In this document: in pieces, positions 20,466 through 29,932 of the stretch
Position numbering within the stretch: position 1 is the first letter of the stretch
Layout: every line of letters starts with the position of its first letter
From: Haemaphysalis longicornis
Taxonomy: Eukaryota > Arthropoda > Arachnida > Ixodida > Ixodidae
NCBI GenBank assembly: GCA_013339765.2
Contig: CM023449.1
Coordinates: forward strand, 33,641,622-33,705,621
Reading direction: 5' to 3'
Length of the DNA: 64,000 nt
Position numbers and translations under genes: made by a program
The notes under the pieces: generated by a model
Told to the model about the DNA's origin: nothing
Database searches by the model: none
What the model saw: the letters and a program-made list of their open reading frames with translations, nothing else

Positions 20466-21324
20466 GGCAAATGAGAGCGGAAAAATCAGCTCGTTTCGTT
20501 GCAAATGTCGACGAAATAAATGCCTCCCTTCTCTTTCCCGCTCATCTCTCATGCTGTTCCCCTCCCGTCGCGCTACTCCCAAGGTAAACACACTGGAGGT
20601 TTGCTCAAGTTTCCCGCGTTCCACTGCTTCGGCCCGGGTGCCTCGATGCCAGCGCTGCCGTACGGCGAAGACACGCGTGAATAGAGGCGCTCTACTTCTC
20701 CACGTGCGTTTCAAGCGGAGTGTAGAACCTACCTAGTAGGACCTTTCGTAACGGTTGCCGATTGATTTGTTAAAATGCCACCGGAAGCTATAGTGGCGCG
20801 GGCAACAGTAGGCGACGGAGTAAGTTTTTTTGCAGTGCATGAATTTGGGTTTCTGTCGCAAAAATCAAGAAACCATGAATTTGTATAAAGGAACTCTGCA
20901 AAAATAACTTGTGTATTAATTTTCTGCCTCCCATTTCAGCGTAATGTTTTCTTCTTGTTCAACAATATTTACAAGTATGAACATTGTCACCGGACTTGGA
21001 CGTTTAGATTTGGTTGTAAGTATTTAAGACTATTGCGTAGACTTCGTTTTTATATGGCTGGGTAGCTGAATTGAGTTACAGACATTCCACTCTGTCTATG
21101 TTGTACCCTGCATGGTACAAGTTGTTTCAATTTGTATGTAGGCCAGCGGCAGCCATTTCTGGATTTTTTTTGTGTGTGTTTCCCTTTTGTAATGTGCATT
21201 TGTTAATTTTCGCATAGTTCCATCGAGACATGTTATCTATCTGCTTCGATGGACCATAAACCTCTTTCCAGACAGAGAGACTGAATGACAGACATACAGA
21301 CAGACCAAAAGTTTCGCGTTTAAG
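20466..21324 (+). mobile_element. Insertion between Gypsy RT and RNase H
   Basis: The two sides should be contiguous Gypsy pol, so about 0.86 kb is foreign. It contains an ATG at 20775 with 15 codons (MPPEAIVARATVGDG), directly followed by a strong splice-donor match GTAAGT (20820-20825) and a pyrimidine-containing AT-rich stretch. The right end has a repeated ACAGA motif (CAGACAGAGAGACTG, CAGACATACAGACAGACC). It could be a retroposon or a captured host fragment. The family is unknown. Confidence 0.5.
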
Positions 21325-21515
21325 TAGCCCAAGAGAGACTATCGTCTTTAAAAGCGGTGCCTTGCGCGTAGCCCCTCGATAACGAGGTATCCGTCTTCAG
21401 AAGATCCGTGAGAGGCCGGGCTATCTCCGGAAAATTCTCGATGTAACGGCGGGAGTAAGAACATAGGCCGAGAAAGCTGCGAACGTCCTTCGTAGATCGC
21501 TGGACATCGTATCGG
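21325..21515 (-). pseudogene. Gypsy RT C-terminal (thumb) fragment
   Basis: Minus strand: RSTKDVRSFLGLCSYSRRYI, ENFPEIARPLTDLLKTDTSL. RxxKDVRSFLGLxxYxRRFI is the conserved segment after the palm of Ty3/Gypsy RT. Upstream RT motifs are missing because a LINE fragment begins at about 21520. Confidence 0.88.
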
Positions 21516-21519
21516 TACA

Positions 21520-22040
21520 TGTTGTGTGGGTTCCTGGACATACAGGTATTCTGCTTAATGAGAGGGCGGACACATTAGCGGGTTTCGCCTTAGGTGGCCC
21601 TGTACTAAATGCTTGTCCAAATCGGCAACTATACCTGTGGCACGTCTTCGTAGAGATTTCTTGCTCAGGGGGCGGTCCAACGGTATCATCGATAGAGCAG
21701 AGTATGTTCACGTAAAATTCAAATGGAGTTCATCGTTTTGTGTTTCCCGCCAGTGTGAAGTCGCCTTCACAGCTATGAGGTGCCGTCTTCAAAAATTAAA
21801 CCTATATTTGAACAGGTCAGGATTGGGATTAACAGACGCATGCTTCCTTTGCAATCAACCCGTATCATTACAACACTATTTGTTTGAATACCGCCGTTTT
21901 ACACAGAAAAGAAAATGTTGCCGAGCTTGCAAGCTACCGGGTTGCTCTGAAGAGGACGATTATATCCTTGAACTCAGAAACCTGCATATTAGTTGCATGA
22001 GCGAGAGTCAAAAGTGCAATTTCGTTTTACATTGGTGAAG
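21520..22040 (+). pseudogene. LINE RNase H end and C-terminus
   Basis: 21524 on gives WVPGHTGILLNERADTLAGF, the RNase H C-terminal motif, then a frameshift to a 141-codon frame (21613-22038) with FKWSSSFCVSRQCEVAFTAM, YLNRSGLGLTDACFLCNQPV, LQHYLFEYRRFTQKRKCC. The CxxCxxxxxxxxHYLxxCxRF part is the degenerate zinc finger found at the end of RNase H-bearing LINEs (here the last Cys is Tyr). It is a heavily 5'-truncated copy. Confidence 0.82.
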
Positions 22041-22449
22041 CAAAGAGTGAAAGCTTACTTGACGGCTTAACGCAGTCCATGTGGCAGCAACCTGGAAAAG
22101 GCTGATCCTGGTAGGTTTCATTTATTGTGCACCCGGGAGGAGGAGGATCGGGGCAACTGAAATACCGAAAGAAGTACGTCAGAATTACGGATCATTCGGC
22201 AGCTTGGTCTTATTGCTGAATTTGCACTTATGAAAGAATTAGGTTAATTCTTCTGATTTGAGTTTTGTGATGCCTAAGTGGGCCAAGAGCGAAGTGAACG
22301 ACATATATTAAATTTACATAGAAAGATTATGAGGTTGTATATTAAGCTTATAACAGCGATTGGCCGCAGTTTAATTTAGTTTAAATAAAATAAGGAATAC
22401 TATTCAAAAATATTACTTTACTTTTTGGGCACGAAATTTTGATTACGTC
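22041..22449. other. LINE 3' flank and AT-rich spacer
   Basis: The first 100 bases may be the 3' UTR of the preceding LINE; a GGAGGAGGAGG run lies at 22137. The rest is AT-rich without features. Confidence 0.4.
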
Positions 22450-22982
22450 TTAAAGGAGCCCTGACACGAAAATTTTATGTTACACTTTTATTGCTTTTAT
22501 CGATGCTTAATGGTCTGGCGAACCTGAAACAGCACTTCAAATACTTCAGCGCGCGATAGTTAATTACATTGAACGGCCTGAAAATCGTTTGTTTCAAATT
22601 CCCGCGCTTTCATCCCGAACGGCGCATATGACAGCCTCCCGGTTTGACCTCACCGCTTTGTGCGGACGTCACCGGCGCCTGCTTGAGAGGGTGTGGCGCC
22701 CGCTCGCCGCTCGTGGGGCCGCGCGCGTGAAGTGACGTCACGAGTTTTTGACGAGTGCTGTCACGTCACTTCTTTTTCCTCTCCTGGAGTGATGTCACGC
22801 TGATGTCCATTTGCTGAGTGCCGCTCCGCGCGCTGCTCCGTCGGCGCGATAAATGCGATCCAATTGAACTATGTTCTTCGCGTCGCAGGCCGCTCATATT
22901 TCAGCCAGGGTATTCTGTTGAGTGAAGGAAGCGTACTGTGCAATAATATTAACGCCGAAAATGGGTGTCAGTGCTCCTTTAA
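22450..22982. mobile_element. TTAA-flanked MITE, about 530 bp
   Basis: TTAA at 22450-22453 and 22979-22982 border inverted ends: AGGAGCCCTGACACGAAAAT on the left, and ATTTTCGG...GTGTCAGTGCTCCT read from the other end. About 20 of the first 24 bases pair. The central part is GC-rich with CpG-containing blocks and several GTCAC motifs. No coding capacity. TTAA duplications are typical of piggyBac-type transposons, but the transposase cannot be identified from this copy. Confidence 0.85.
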
Positions 22983-23156
22983 TAGGGGAATCTTGAATAT
23001 AAGTACATCGGCCCCGTCGTTCAGACACCGCTTCACTTTAGTAGTACGTGTTACTAAGATGAGAGCTGCTCCGAGTACGCAGCGCAAGTCTAGTATGAAA
23101 GGTACAATCAGTTTGTATCAGTCTATGGCAATTCTTGGATGTGTTCTGAATTTATT
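22983..23156. other. Spacer between two TTAA elements
   Basis: Only 174 bp separate the MITE from the THAP-bearing element; nothing recognised. Confidence 0.5.
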
Positions 23157-23336
23157 TTAAAGGAGCCATGAAGAGAAAACAAAAGTTTGTTTTATTCGAA
23201 AGATTAGGTGTTTCATAGAACCCCAAGCGCTTTCCGGGAAGCAAATGATGCTTTATTCACTGAGAAATAAGGCAATTTAAGCCAAAATTTTAAATCTCCG
23301 GCTAAAATTGCACATTTCGTCACGTGAACAATGGCG

Positions 23337-23720
23337 TCACATGAGCCGGTCCATGAAACAGATACTTAGTATGTCGACTCCATATAGCACCCACACGCGG
23401 GAGTCGACCGAGACGGCGGCCATTTTAAAAATACTAGTAAAACCTAGTGCACCCGCAGCCCTAGTCATGGAATCGCCTGATCCGGAGAACAAAACTCTCG
23501 CCGAGGAGCTCGGGCTTGCATTTAACAACCTCACACCACTTGAACGCTCAATGCTTCCAAGTGCACGAGCGGCAAGCTGTTGTGGGATACGCGGTGGACG
23601 GGAAAGCGACCATTCCGCGATAGCCACAACAGACGAACGCCCAGCCGTCGGCACCGCTGCCTCGTCAGCCCCGTCGCGACGGACGAATACAGACTGGTAC
23701 GTATGTGCCGTATTTTCAAT
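23337..23720 (-). pseudogene. Downstream frame of the THAP-bearing element
   Basis: A 105-codon minus frame (23654-23337) reads MPTAGRSSVVAIAEWSLSRP and GSIERSSGVRLLNASPSSSA. It lies beyond the THAP finger, in the same direction, and its DNA is conserved in the second copy though not as one frame. The product is unknown; it could be an exon, UTR or untranslated filler. Confidence 0.35.
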
Positions 23721-23889
23721 TTCAGTAGCAGTATCGCTTATACCAGTTGGCCGGTGTCGTGTATGGAAAGCCGTTCGCTCGAGCTCTCTGCTCCGACCAG
23801 AAAGATTCGAGCGTCAATGCGCGGTGTGTACGGCAATTTTTTTCCCCAAGGTCAGAGCGCTTTGACGAAGTCGGCGACGAGCGCCAGCA

Positions 23890-24122
23890 TGTCCGGGTCC
23901 CTGCCGTAATCACTTCCTCGGAAATGAAGCGAGCACACTCGTACTTCCTTTAGCTCTCTTTCCTCCTCCGTTTCCAAAGTTCACAAAACGTAGCCACTTG
24001 CTTCGCCGAGGTTCGTCGTTGGGCAGCACATGAAAGGAGATCTCACCGGCGGGGATGTCGCACTCCCTCGACGATTGGCCCGTACTACATGGGAATTTTA
24101 AAACACAGCAACGAAATTTCAT
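23890..24122 (-). pseudogene. THAP zinc-finger domain, copy 1
   Basis: Minus strand from 24122: MKFRCCVLKFPCSTGQSSRE, then ISFHVLPNDEPRRSKWLRFV and KRAKGST. After a one-base shift it continues RVCSLHFRGSDY (compare copy 2). The order C..C, SFHxxP, W, CSxHF and DY fits the C2CH THAP DNA-binding domain of P-element-type transposases and host THAP proteins. In this copy the first Cys pair is partly changed (KFP for KCP) and a frameshift precedes CSLHF. Confidence 0.75.
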
Positions 24123-24820
24123 TGTAAAATACTCGATCAAACTGAAGTTTTCAGTGGTTGTAAACTGTAAACGAGCTCGTAACGACAGCAGCAAGCCAAC
24201 ACGACCTCCATACCGAAACCTGTGCGACGAGTGGCACTATCTCGTTGCTGCTCTGTGTTCCTTACTCCCCTTGTTTCTATTTTTACCTTTGCTGGTTGGC
24301 GATATGACGGTTAAACTCCTGTGAAAGGATTACGATACCAAGCAAGGTTGCGGCTGTGCGTGCTGGGACGGTTCGTTGGCCCCGAAGAGCCTTGAACCTG
24401 AAAATTCGTCTGCGCGACGGTGGCAACGGCGAGATGTCGAGCTCGGCCAACGGTAGTTTCGTAGGCATTGGCATACACGCTTGCGTGTTCGTTCGGAACT
24501 TCATCCGTTTACTCCACCGTTCTTTGTCATAAAAAGAATGTGCAGTATGTTTCACGGGCATTTAGCTCGCTATGCAAACTGTAAGCCCTGTCTAACATGG
24601 GTTTGCTTTTGCCGGCCTCCGCCAATCGCAGACCATTCTCAAGTGACATCATAGGTTCTGTTGCGGAAAATGAGCTGGTGGGTCGCATGGTCATTTCCTT
24701 TTTTCCTAATTATGTAGCTTATTTGAGCGAAGTTTCCGTTACAAGTGGTGTCGTTATGGTTCTAACGAGGCAATCTTTCGAATGAACCAAACTTGTGTTT
24801 TCTTTTCATGGCTCCTTTAA

Positions 24821-25120
24821 CGGCAGTAGCGAGCGGCGCTTCGTGAAACTCTTCTAAAAGATACCTATCGGTGCAAGTGTGCCGACAGCTTTTTTTGGCA
24901 CAGTTCTTTTTGCGAAAAGTATTCTAAAACTAATAACAACCCCCTTCCTCCTAAAAAGATAGCGCTATTTACGCTATCGTGCAAAATGAGCGACTGTGAA
25001 AACATAGGTGGCACAATCACAAAACACCGCATCTGGCCATTTTCATTTTTGCGCGCCAAACCAAAGGCGCGTTGCTTTCCTGCACAGCACGCAAAGGTTT
25101 CTTTGAACGCTGTGTCTAAA
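24821..25120. other. Left flank of the 33-bp repeat array
   Basis: No termini found. The last 30 bases before the array (GAACGCTGTGTCTAAAGG) recur, inverted, outside the second array near 26990-27005, so the mirrored structure extends beyond the repeats. Confidence 0.5.
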
Positions 25121-25404
25121 GGTACGTCGGACGTACCCGCAAAATTTCTTAAAGATACGTCGGACGTACCCGCAAGATTTCTTAAAGATACGTCGGACGT
25201 AAGATACTTCGGACGTATCCGCGAAACTTTGTTAAGTACGTCGGTGTATTCGGTTTCACTCAGCCCAAACATGCAGCGTACGTTCAGCGTTTTCTCGCGC
25301 CGACGTCGCGTCGCCAGAAATGCACGGCGACGCGAGCTGAAACTGGAGCGACGCCGATGTCTACGCTCGCCAGATATCGGCGTCGACGCAGCGCGATAGA
25401 GCAT
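24865..25404 (-). other. Long open frame across the left array (unclear)
   Basis: A 179-codon minus frame starts in an Arg-rich segment (MLYRAASTPISGERRHRRRS), crosses the array as repeats of TSDVSLRNLAG, and ends in CCAGKQRAFGLARKNENGQM and a hydrophobic tail. The opposite strand is also open for 137 codons. The frame length is explained by the 33-bp periodicity and there is no known domain, so coding status is doubtful. Confidence 0.25.
25121..25250 (+). repeat. 33-bp palindrome-bearing tandem array, left copy
   Basis: Three units at exact 33-bp spacing each start with the palindrome TACGTCGGACGTA (25123, 25156, 25189), followed by a constant 20-base segment like CCCGCAAAATTTCTTAAAGA. Degenerate units follow (TACTTCGGACGTA at 25206; TACGTCGGTGTA at 25237). 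Because 33 is a multiple of three, the array is open in both directions and produces an 11-residue peptide repeat (TSDVPAKFLKD on plus). Confidence 0.92.
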
Positions 25405-25570
25405 CGGAAATCGAGCGGCAGCGTCCGTCTTCGCGTGGTTTGGGGTCGTTCCTTTCAGCAGAAAACAATCAATTTCTTTTTAACTTACGGTAATCGGTTG
25501 CCTTGAGACAAATTGCAAGCTATTTCTATTCCCAAGCGCTCATCCATTTGTAGCTTGTTCGGCTTTCATC

Positions 25571-25883
25571 GGGGATATCGGGGATCTGCGATAGCTTTGT
25601 GTGAGTTAAATGAGGGAGCTCTGATTACATCACATCCAGTATTAGCATAATGTGGCTTGTCAGCAAGATGGGTGCGTGACGAGCAAGCGTTATCAACGCC
25701 AGAATGCTGGCGCATTCCATTCCATTCGTAGCTCCCGTGGCTTGCGCAGGGGAGACCGGGGATGTGCGATAGCTTTTGTTGGCTCAAATAAGGGAGCTGT
25801 GGTTACATTGCTTGTAGCACTAGCATTATTGTCCTCGGCTCCAAGATCGGTGTGCAAGAAGCAAGCGTTACCACTGCTCCAAG
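25571..25883 (+). repeat. Diverged tandem duplication, about 178-bp period
   Basis: 25571-25705 and 25750-25883 share, in order, GGGGAT...TGCGATAGCTTT, GAGGGAGCT or AAGGGAGCT, GTTACATTG or ATTACATCA, TAGCATTAT or TAGCATAAT, and AAGCGTTA. Identity is roughly 70-75 percent. Both lie between the two inverted arrays. Confidence 0.75.
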
Positions 25884-25975
25884 CTCTCAAATACGACCAA
25901 AGGAAAGCACACACACGACACTCTTTGTGGGAAGCCTCAGTTGGTACACCAAATTCTTCGAGACTCCTCGTCTCC

Positions 25976-26046
25976 TGCCGTGGTCGAGCGGTTGAGAGCC
26001 GGCCTACTGTTTTGAAAGTCTGTGGTTCGAATCCTAACAAAACCCC
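25976..26046 (+). repeat. tRNA-like sequence (SINE head or decayed tRNA)
   Basis: Internal pol III promoter boxes are present: A box TGGTCGAGCGG (25981-25991) and B box GGTTCGAATCC (26024-26034), 32 bases apart. The acceptor and anticodon stems do not form a good cloverleaf. A T9 run (26050-26058) follows and could act as a pol III terminator. It is most likely a tRNA(Ser/Leu-like)-derived pseudogene. Confidence 0.6.
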
Positions 26047-26867
26047 TCTTTTTTTTTGTGGCGAGGGTTTGATCAGCTGTTTGTTACAGGGTACAGACAG
26101 GGTGCCAGAGTACCTTGCCTTTCAACCAACAAATGACGTTCGACGGTAACCTCAGTATCCAGGCAGCGCTGCAATTTGTTTTGCTTACAATTTGAATTCA
26201 CGAACGTGCAGTCGGTACGCAACATGAAGGTTAAATCAAGTAGCAAGTAAAGCAGTTGTTCGAGGTGCGTCTTCGTTTATCATTCTATCTTATTTTGTTT
26301 ATTTAGTGACGCTAGATTTGACCGTGATGGCTCGAGATACATTTCGCAGCATTTTAATATTTACCCGCCAACAGACTATAGCAATAAGTAAAGACGCCAA
26401 GTGATTTTTTTTTCTTGCTAAAGCTAAAGTCTTGATAATTGCAGTTCAAGAAGCGACAATAACTGCTCATAAACGACTACAACAGGATGGCATAGGTGTC
26501 CAGCAACGCCTGCCAACGCAGCAACTGGCGCGCGACTTCGCCGGCCTCCTGCGGGCCCGCGCGTTGACGCCGAACGAGAAACATATGAGAGAGAAAAAAA
26601 GAAAGATACTCGCGTCGCACATGATTTTGTTTCCCTTTTGCGAGAACCCGTAGTGGTCCGCATTCGATCTCTGACCTCAGCGAAGGCTCTAACCGTCCCT
26701 TCAAATAAGGTCCAACTAGAGAACACGAGGGAAAAAAATACATTCTGCGTCAGGTTAGGCATCAGATTCTTGGCATATATACAGCAAACGCGTGATGGTT
26801 TTGCCGTCGATGGTTCGAGATAACCACGCTAGTTTTGAGCAACGCCGCTTTCGAGCCACTCTGGGCC
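26047..26867. other. Interior between the inverted 33-bp arrays
   Basis: Mixed AT-rich sequence. A 112-codon minus frame (26424-26762) overlaps an 88-codon minus frame; neither has a known domain. No transposase motif recognised. Confidence 0.4.
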
Positions 26868-26995
26868 CTGTACGTCCGACGTATCTTTAAGAAATCTTGC
26901 GGGTACGTCCGACGTATCTTTAAGAAATATTGCGGGTACGTCCGACGTATCTTTAAGAAATTTTGCGGGTACGTCCGACGTACCTTTACACACAG
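26868..26995 (-). repeat. 33-bp palindrome-bearing tandem array, right copy (inverted)
   Basis: Four palindromes TACGTCCGACGTA at 26871, 26904, 26937 and 26970, exactly 33 bp apart, each followed by TCTTTAAGAAATNTTGCGGG. This is the reverse complement of the left array, so the two face each other across 1.6 kb. The outer flank (ACACAGCGTTCTTTGAAAC) matches the outer flank of the left array. Confidence 0.92.
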
Positions 26996-28475
26996 CGTTC
27001 TTTGAAACTGTGTGAGAATTACGGGCACTCAGCTTTGAAATCCACATCCCGTTGTCATATAGGTTTCATAACGCGTTGTGGTCACTTTGTAATCATTAGG
27101 TTGACTCAGATATACATGAAAAGTTGGAAGTAACGGCCTCTCTGCTTTCTACGTGTGTCGGAAACGGTCTGTCTTTATTTCCCTTCAAATGCACGTTCTG
27201 GTGATGGCATCCGAACCTGTTGTGATCACCCACTGTTTGGTATAGCTCAAACATGGTAGTCTACAATGTACCACCGTATTTTTAAATGCCATCCAGGTTT
27301 GTGAAATATACCGTGTTCCGAAAAACACAGTGACATTCTTCGGTTTAGAAGGTAACCAGAAGATGCCCTTGTATTTCAGTTTAGCACCAAGCATGCGAGT
27401 CGAGCCATCGCAAGACACCACCAATGCCGTCAATCTGAGAGGATGCACCGGCAAAAGTTGCCACTGCGGTATTCCTTGTCGACGAACGGCGCCAGCGACG
27501 AGACATATTTCGTGAAACCTCCTTCAGCATCCGATATAAACATTGTGGGTGCGTTTGCACATTTTTACGAATTTGGTTAAGTACATCAGCTTCTCGTGGC
27601 TACCGGTAATTTTGTGTTGAACAAGCGACGATGACCTGCCATAGTGACGTAGGGGAAGCAATTATGCTACTACTTAATTGGTCGCAGGCTTGATTCTATC
27701 CCTGGAAGACTGGAAGAAAAAGAACCCCACGTGTGTACGAGATAACAGTGCCCGTCAAGGATCTTAAGATGGTCATTCCGGCGCCCTCTACTGTGACGCT
27801 TGACTATCTGCTGTAATTACAGAGTGACGGGAACCCTTTGCTTCAATATCAAGACATCGAATAGCTGTCTTGATAAATTTGACAAACTTCAAAAATTGCA
27901 TGCCTTTTGCCACATGGCTGTATGCGTATGAAACGTAATTATCATTGGCAAAATAATCCCCGTGTATTTTGCACGCAGTACACTTGCGCAGAAAAAAAGA
28001 TTGAACCGTAAAACGTTCGCTTTCTACAACTCTGACTTTTATTTCGCCTCTGCACCAACCTGCGATGCTTCCTTAAAGAATTAATAGAGTAGGAACTACT
28101 GAATCACACGCTAGCAGGGCCTCTGTGAGCGCTACATCACCGAAGCGAGGGAGAAAGAAGCGCTACAAAAAGAAAACCCGCGCAAACCAAGCAAGAAATG
28201 TTGGAGGGCAGTTTTCGGTTTATGGCGAGCAATCTGAAGAATTTCGCACGCTCAGCGGCACACAGGAATTTGCCAAGTAGAGAGGGCAAAAAGCCCACTC
28301 GCTACTACGCGAGCACTGCAGCCACGCCATTTAAACGTTTAGTTTCAAGGTGCAAGAAGCAGGCAGATCGAGTCGACTTTGCCTCGTTCTTTTACCCGTC
28401 AGTACAATGTTTCCAACACTAAACGTGCTCCTTGTTCCGAAGTTTCATAAGCCCTTCCCAGGGTCAACTGCGTAT
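26996..28475. other. Unassigned spacer
   Basis: A minus frame (27454-27185) reading LRLTALVVSCDGSTRMLGAK and KGIFWLPSKPKNVTVFFGTR looks protein-like in composition but I cannot place it; it could be an old TE remnant. A 74-codon plus frame at 28198 is unremarkable. Otherwise nothing seen. Confidence 0.35.
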
Positions 28476-28700
28476 TGATCATGGGGTTTAACGCTACACC
28501 TGGGGTATGAAGCGCCCCGTAGGGGAGGTCTCCGGATCACTTTTAAACACCTAACGTTCTTGAAAGTTTGCCGTAATCTGGCCCCATGGGCGTTTCCGCT
28601 TTCGCCTCCCCCAGAAACGCAGCCAAGGGGGCCGGGAACTAAACTGCATCCTCGGGCTTAGCAGCACAAAGCCTTAAGCACTAGGTAACCGCGGTGGGTC
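28476..28700 (-). mobile_element. Ruka-type SINE, diverged
   Basis: Reading minus from 28700: a tRNA-derived head (CCGCGGTTACCTAGTGCTTA, then a decayed B box region), a GGAGGCGAAAGCGGAAACGC body with CCATGGGGCC, and the CCGGAGACCTCCCCTACGG block, ending GCGTTAAACCCCATGATCAA. The same order of blocks (GGAGGCG, CCGGAGCCCTCCACTACGG, GTTAAACCCCA) is characteristic of the Ruka SINE of ixodid ticks. It is older than the copy at 40.3 kb. Confidence 0.82.
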
Positions 28701-29076
28701 CAGGTCTGTTGGAAACAACTGAAACGGTTATGTCTCCTAAGAACATTAGGACCGTGAAACTAATGATTGCTGCCAGCGCGCACAGCTTGTTGCGACAAGC
28801 AGCGGCAATTCGCCAATGGACGGAATAGAGCATGTTGCGAATAGAACGGCGCAAGCGAACGACTACTGACAAGATAATTCAGATGGATTCACGAGGAAGC
28901 GGTAAATTTTCGGAATTGCAAAGTCATCCCAGTATGGTGCCGGGATAACACACGCAGGCAGCTGACCGAAGCGAACAAAGTGAACAGACTAATCTCGAGC
29001 AGCCGGCTCCGACGAGCGAGTACAAACATTGCTAAAATCTGCCTTAATTAACTAAACCCACCGGGCCGACTTATGT
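28701..29076. other. Unassigned spacer
   Basis: No feature recognised; a short TTAATTAA palindrome at 29044. Confidence 0.4.
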
Positions 29077-29212
29077 CTGTGCTACACGGCGACTTTCCAC
29101 TGACAATTGAGCGCTCGCCCACAAGTGCGCCATATGCATTTACAATGGGGCACTCGACAGACAATTGGTTGAATGGCCTTCGGAAGGCATTTGAAACGCC
29201 CGTGTAGCACAG
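29077..29212. mobile_element. Candidate 136-bp MITE
   Basis: Ends CTGTGCTACACGG (29077-29089) and CCGTGTAGCACAG (29200-29212) are perfect 13-bp inverted repeats. Similarity decays inward. No clear target duplication. The non-coding centre contains CATATG. Family unknown. Confidence 0.6.
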
Positions 29213-29809
29213 GTATTAGGCGGCCTCAGAGAGCGAAAAAGAGCGATACGGCGGACTGAAAAGAAGGAGGCTTTCAAAGCATAAGCCTGTGATGTCATGC
29301 TCCCTCCCAACCTTTCCTCCTTCATGCCCATAAGCACGGCTACACCTTTGTCTCTCATAATGTGGATGTCCAGGCACCGAACCTTCGCTTCTAGTTTTGT
29401 GGCGGGATGTTTAATTAGCCGGGTTCTTTGCTCGTTTCGCTGTCTCATTGGCATCACTTTCGATTACTAGCGCACCAACTTCCCAGTGCAACACTGACGC
29501 CATTAGCGTTGATACCGCGGCGGCAACGGGCACGGAAACGGTAACAAAATTGCCATTAATACCTTTAAAACCTCGGCACAGATTCTAAAGGTAGAGCCAC
29601 TTTTTGTGCAAGTGGTTATTCATACATCCGCGCACAACTTTGTTGCCCGGTTTGATCGGTACATCCGGAGCGGCGGCCATATGTAGACACCAGTCTAGCC
29701 ACACTTTAACCGGTTGCAACGGACCCAAACTGATTGAAAATCCCCCCTAAACAAGAGCAAATAAATGGAAGTATTTTTGGGAGTATGACGTCATCGTATT
29801 CAGTGAGAG
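29213..29809. other. Unassigned spacer
   Basis: A 105-codon minus frame (29457-29140) overlaps the MITE edge and is probably chance. No other signal. Confidence 0.4.
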
Positions 29810-29854
29810 AGAGAGAGAGAGAGAGAGAGATAGGAGAGAGAGGAGAGGAGAGAG

Positions 29855-29896
<42 letters not shown>

Positions 29897-29932
29897 GAGA
29901 GAGTTAGAGATGAGAGAAGCAGAGAGGAGAGA
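29810..29932. repeat. (GA)n simple repeat
   Basis: Imperfect GA/GAGAGG purine tract of about 120 bases, with interruptions TAGG, GGAG and TTAGAGATG. Confidence 0.97.

Larger units (their letters stand above)
23157..24820 (-). mobile_element. TTAA element with THAP zinc-finger coding sequence, copy 1
   Basis: Bordered by TTAA (23157-23160, 24817-24820) and long inverted ends: AGGAGCCATGAAGAGAAAAC on the left, and the complement of CTTTTCATGGCTCCT on the right, with similarity extending about 45 bp. The core is 1656 bp. A second copy lies in opposite orientation at 51895-53567 and an internally deleted one at 59856-60718. It encodes THAP-like sequence on the minus strand but no recognisable transposase catalytic domain, so it is presumably mobilised in trans. 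Confidence 0.88.

Noticed and set aside
20221..20736. 171-codon plus frame as a gene
   Set aside because: The first 240 bases are antisense to a recognisable Gypsy RNase H, so the frame is a shadow.
22660..22780. CpG-rich block as a promoter of a host gene
   Set aside because: It lies inside the TTAA-bounded MITE and no gene starts nearby.
23308..23865. 185-codon plus frame in THAP element copy 1
   Set aside because: It is antisense to the THAP direction and is not preserved as a frame in copy 2.
25976..26046. Functional tRNA gene
   Set aside because: A and B boxes are good, but the acceptor and T stems do not pair properly. The same holds for 33086-33160 and the SINE heads.
25121..26995. 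33-bp periodic palindromes as a CRISPR array
   Set aside because: The 20-base segments between palindromes are nearly constant rather than unique spacers, there are no cas genes, and the surroundings are clearly eukaryotic repeats.
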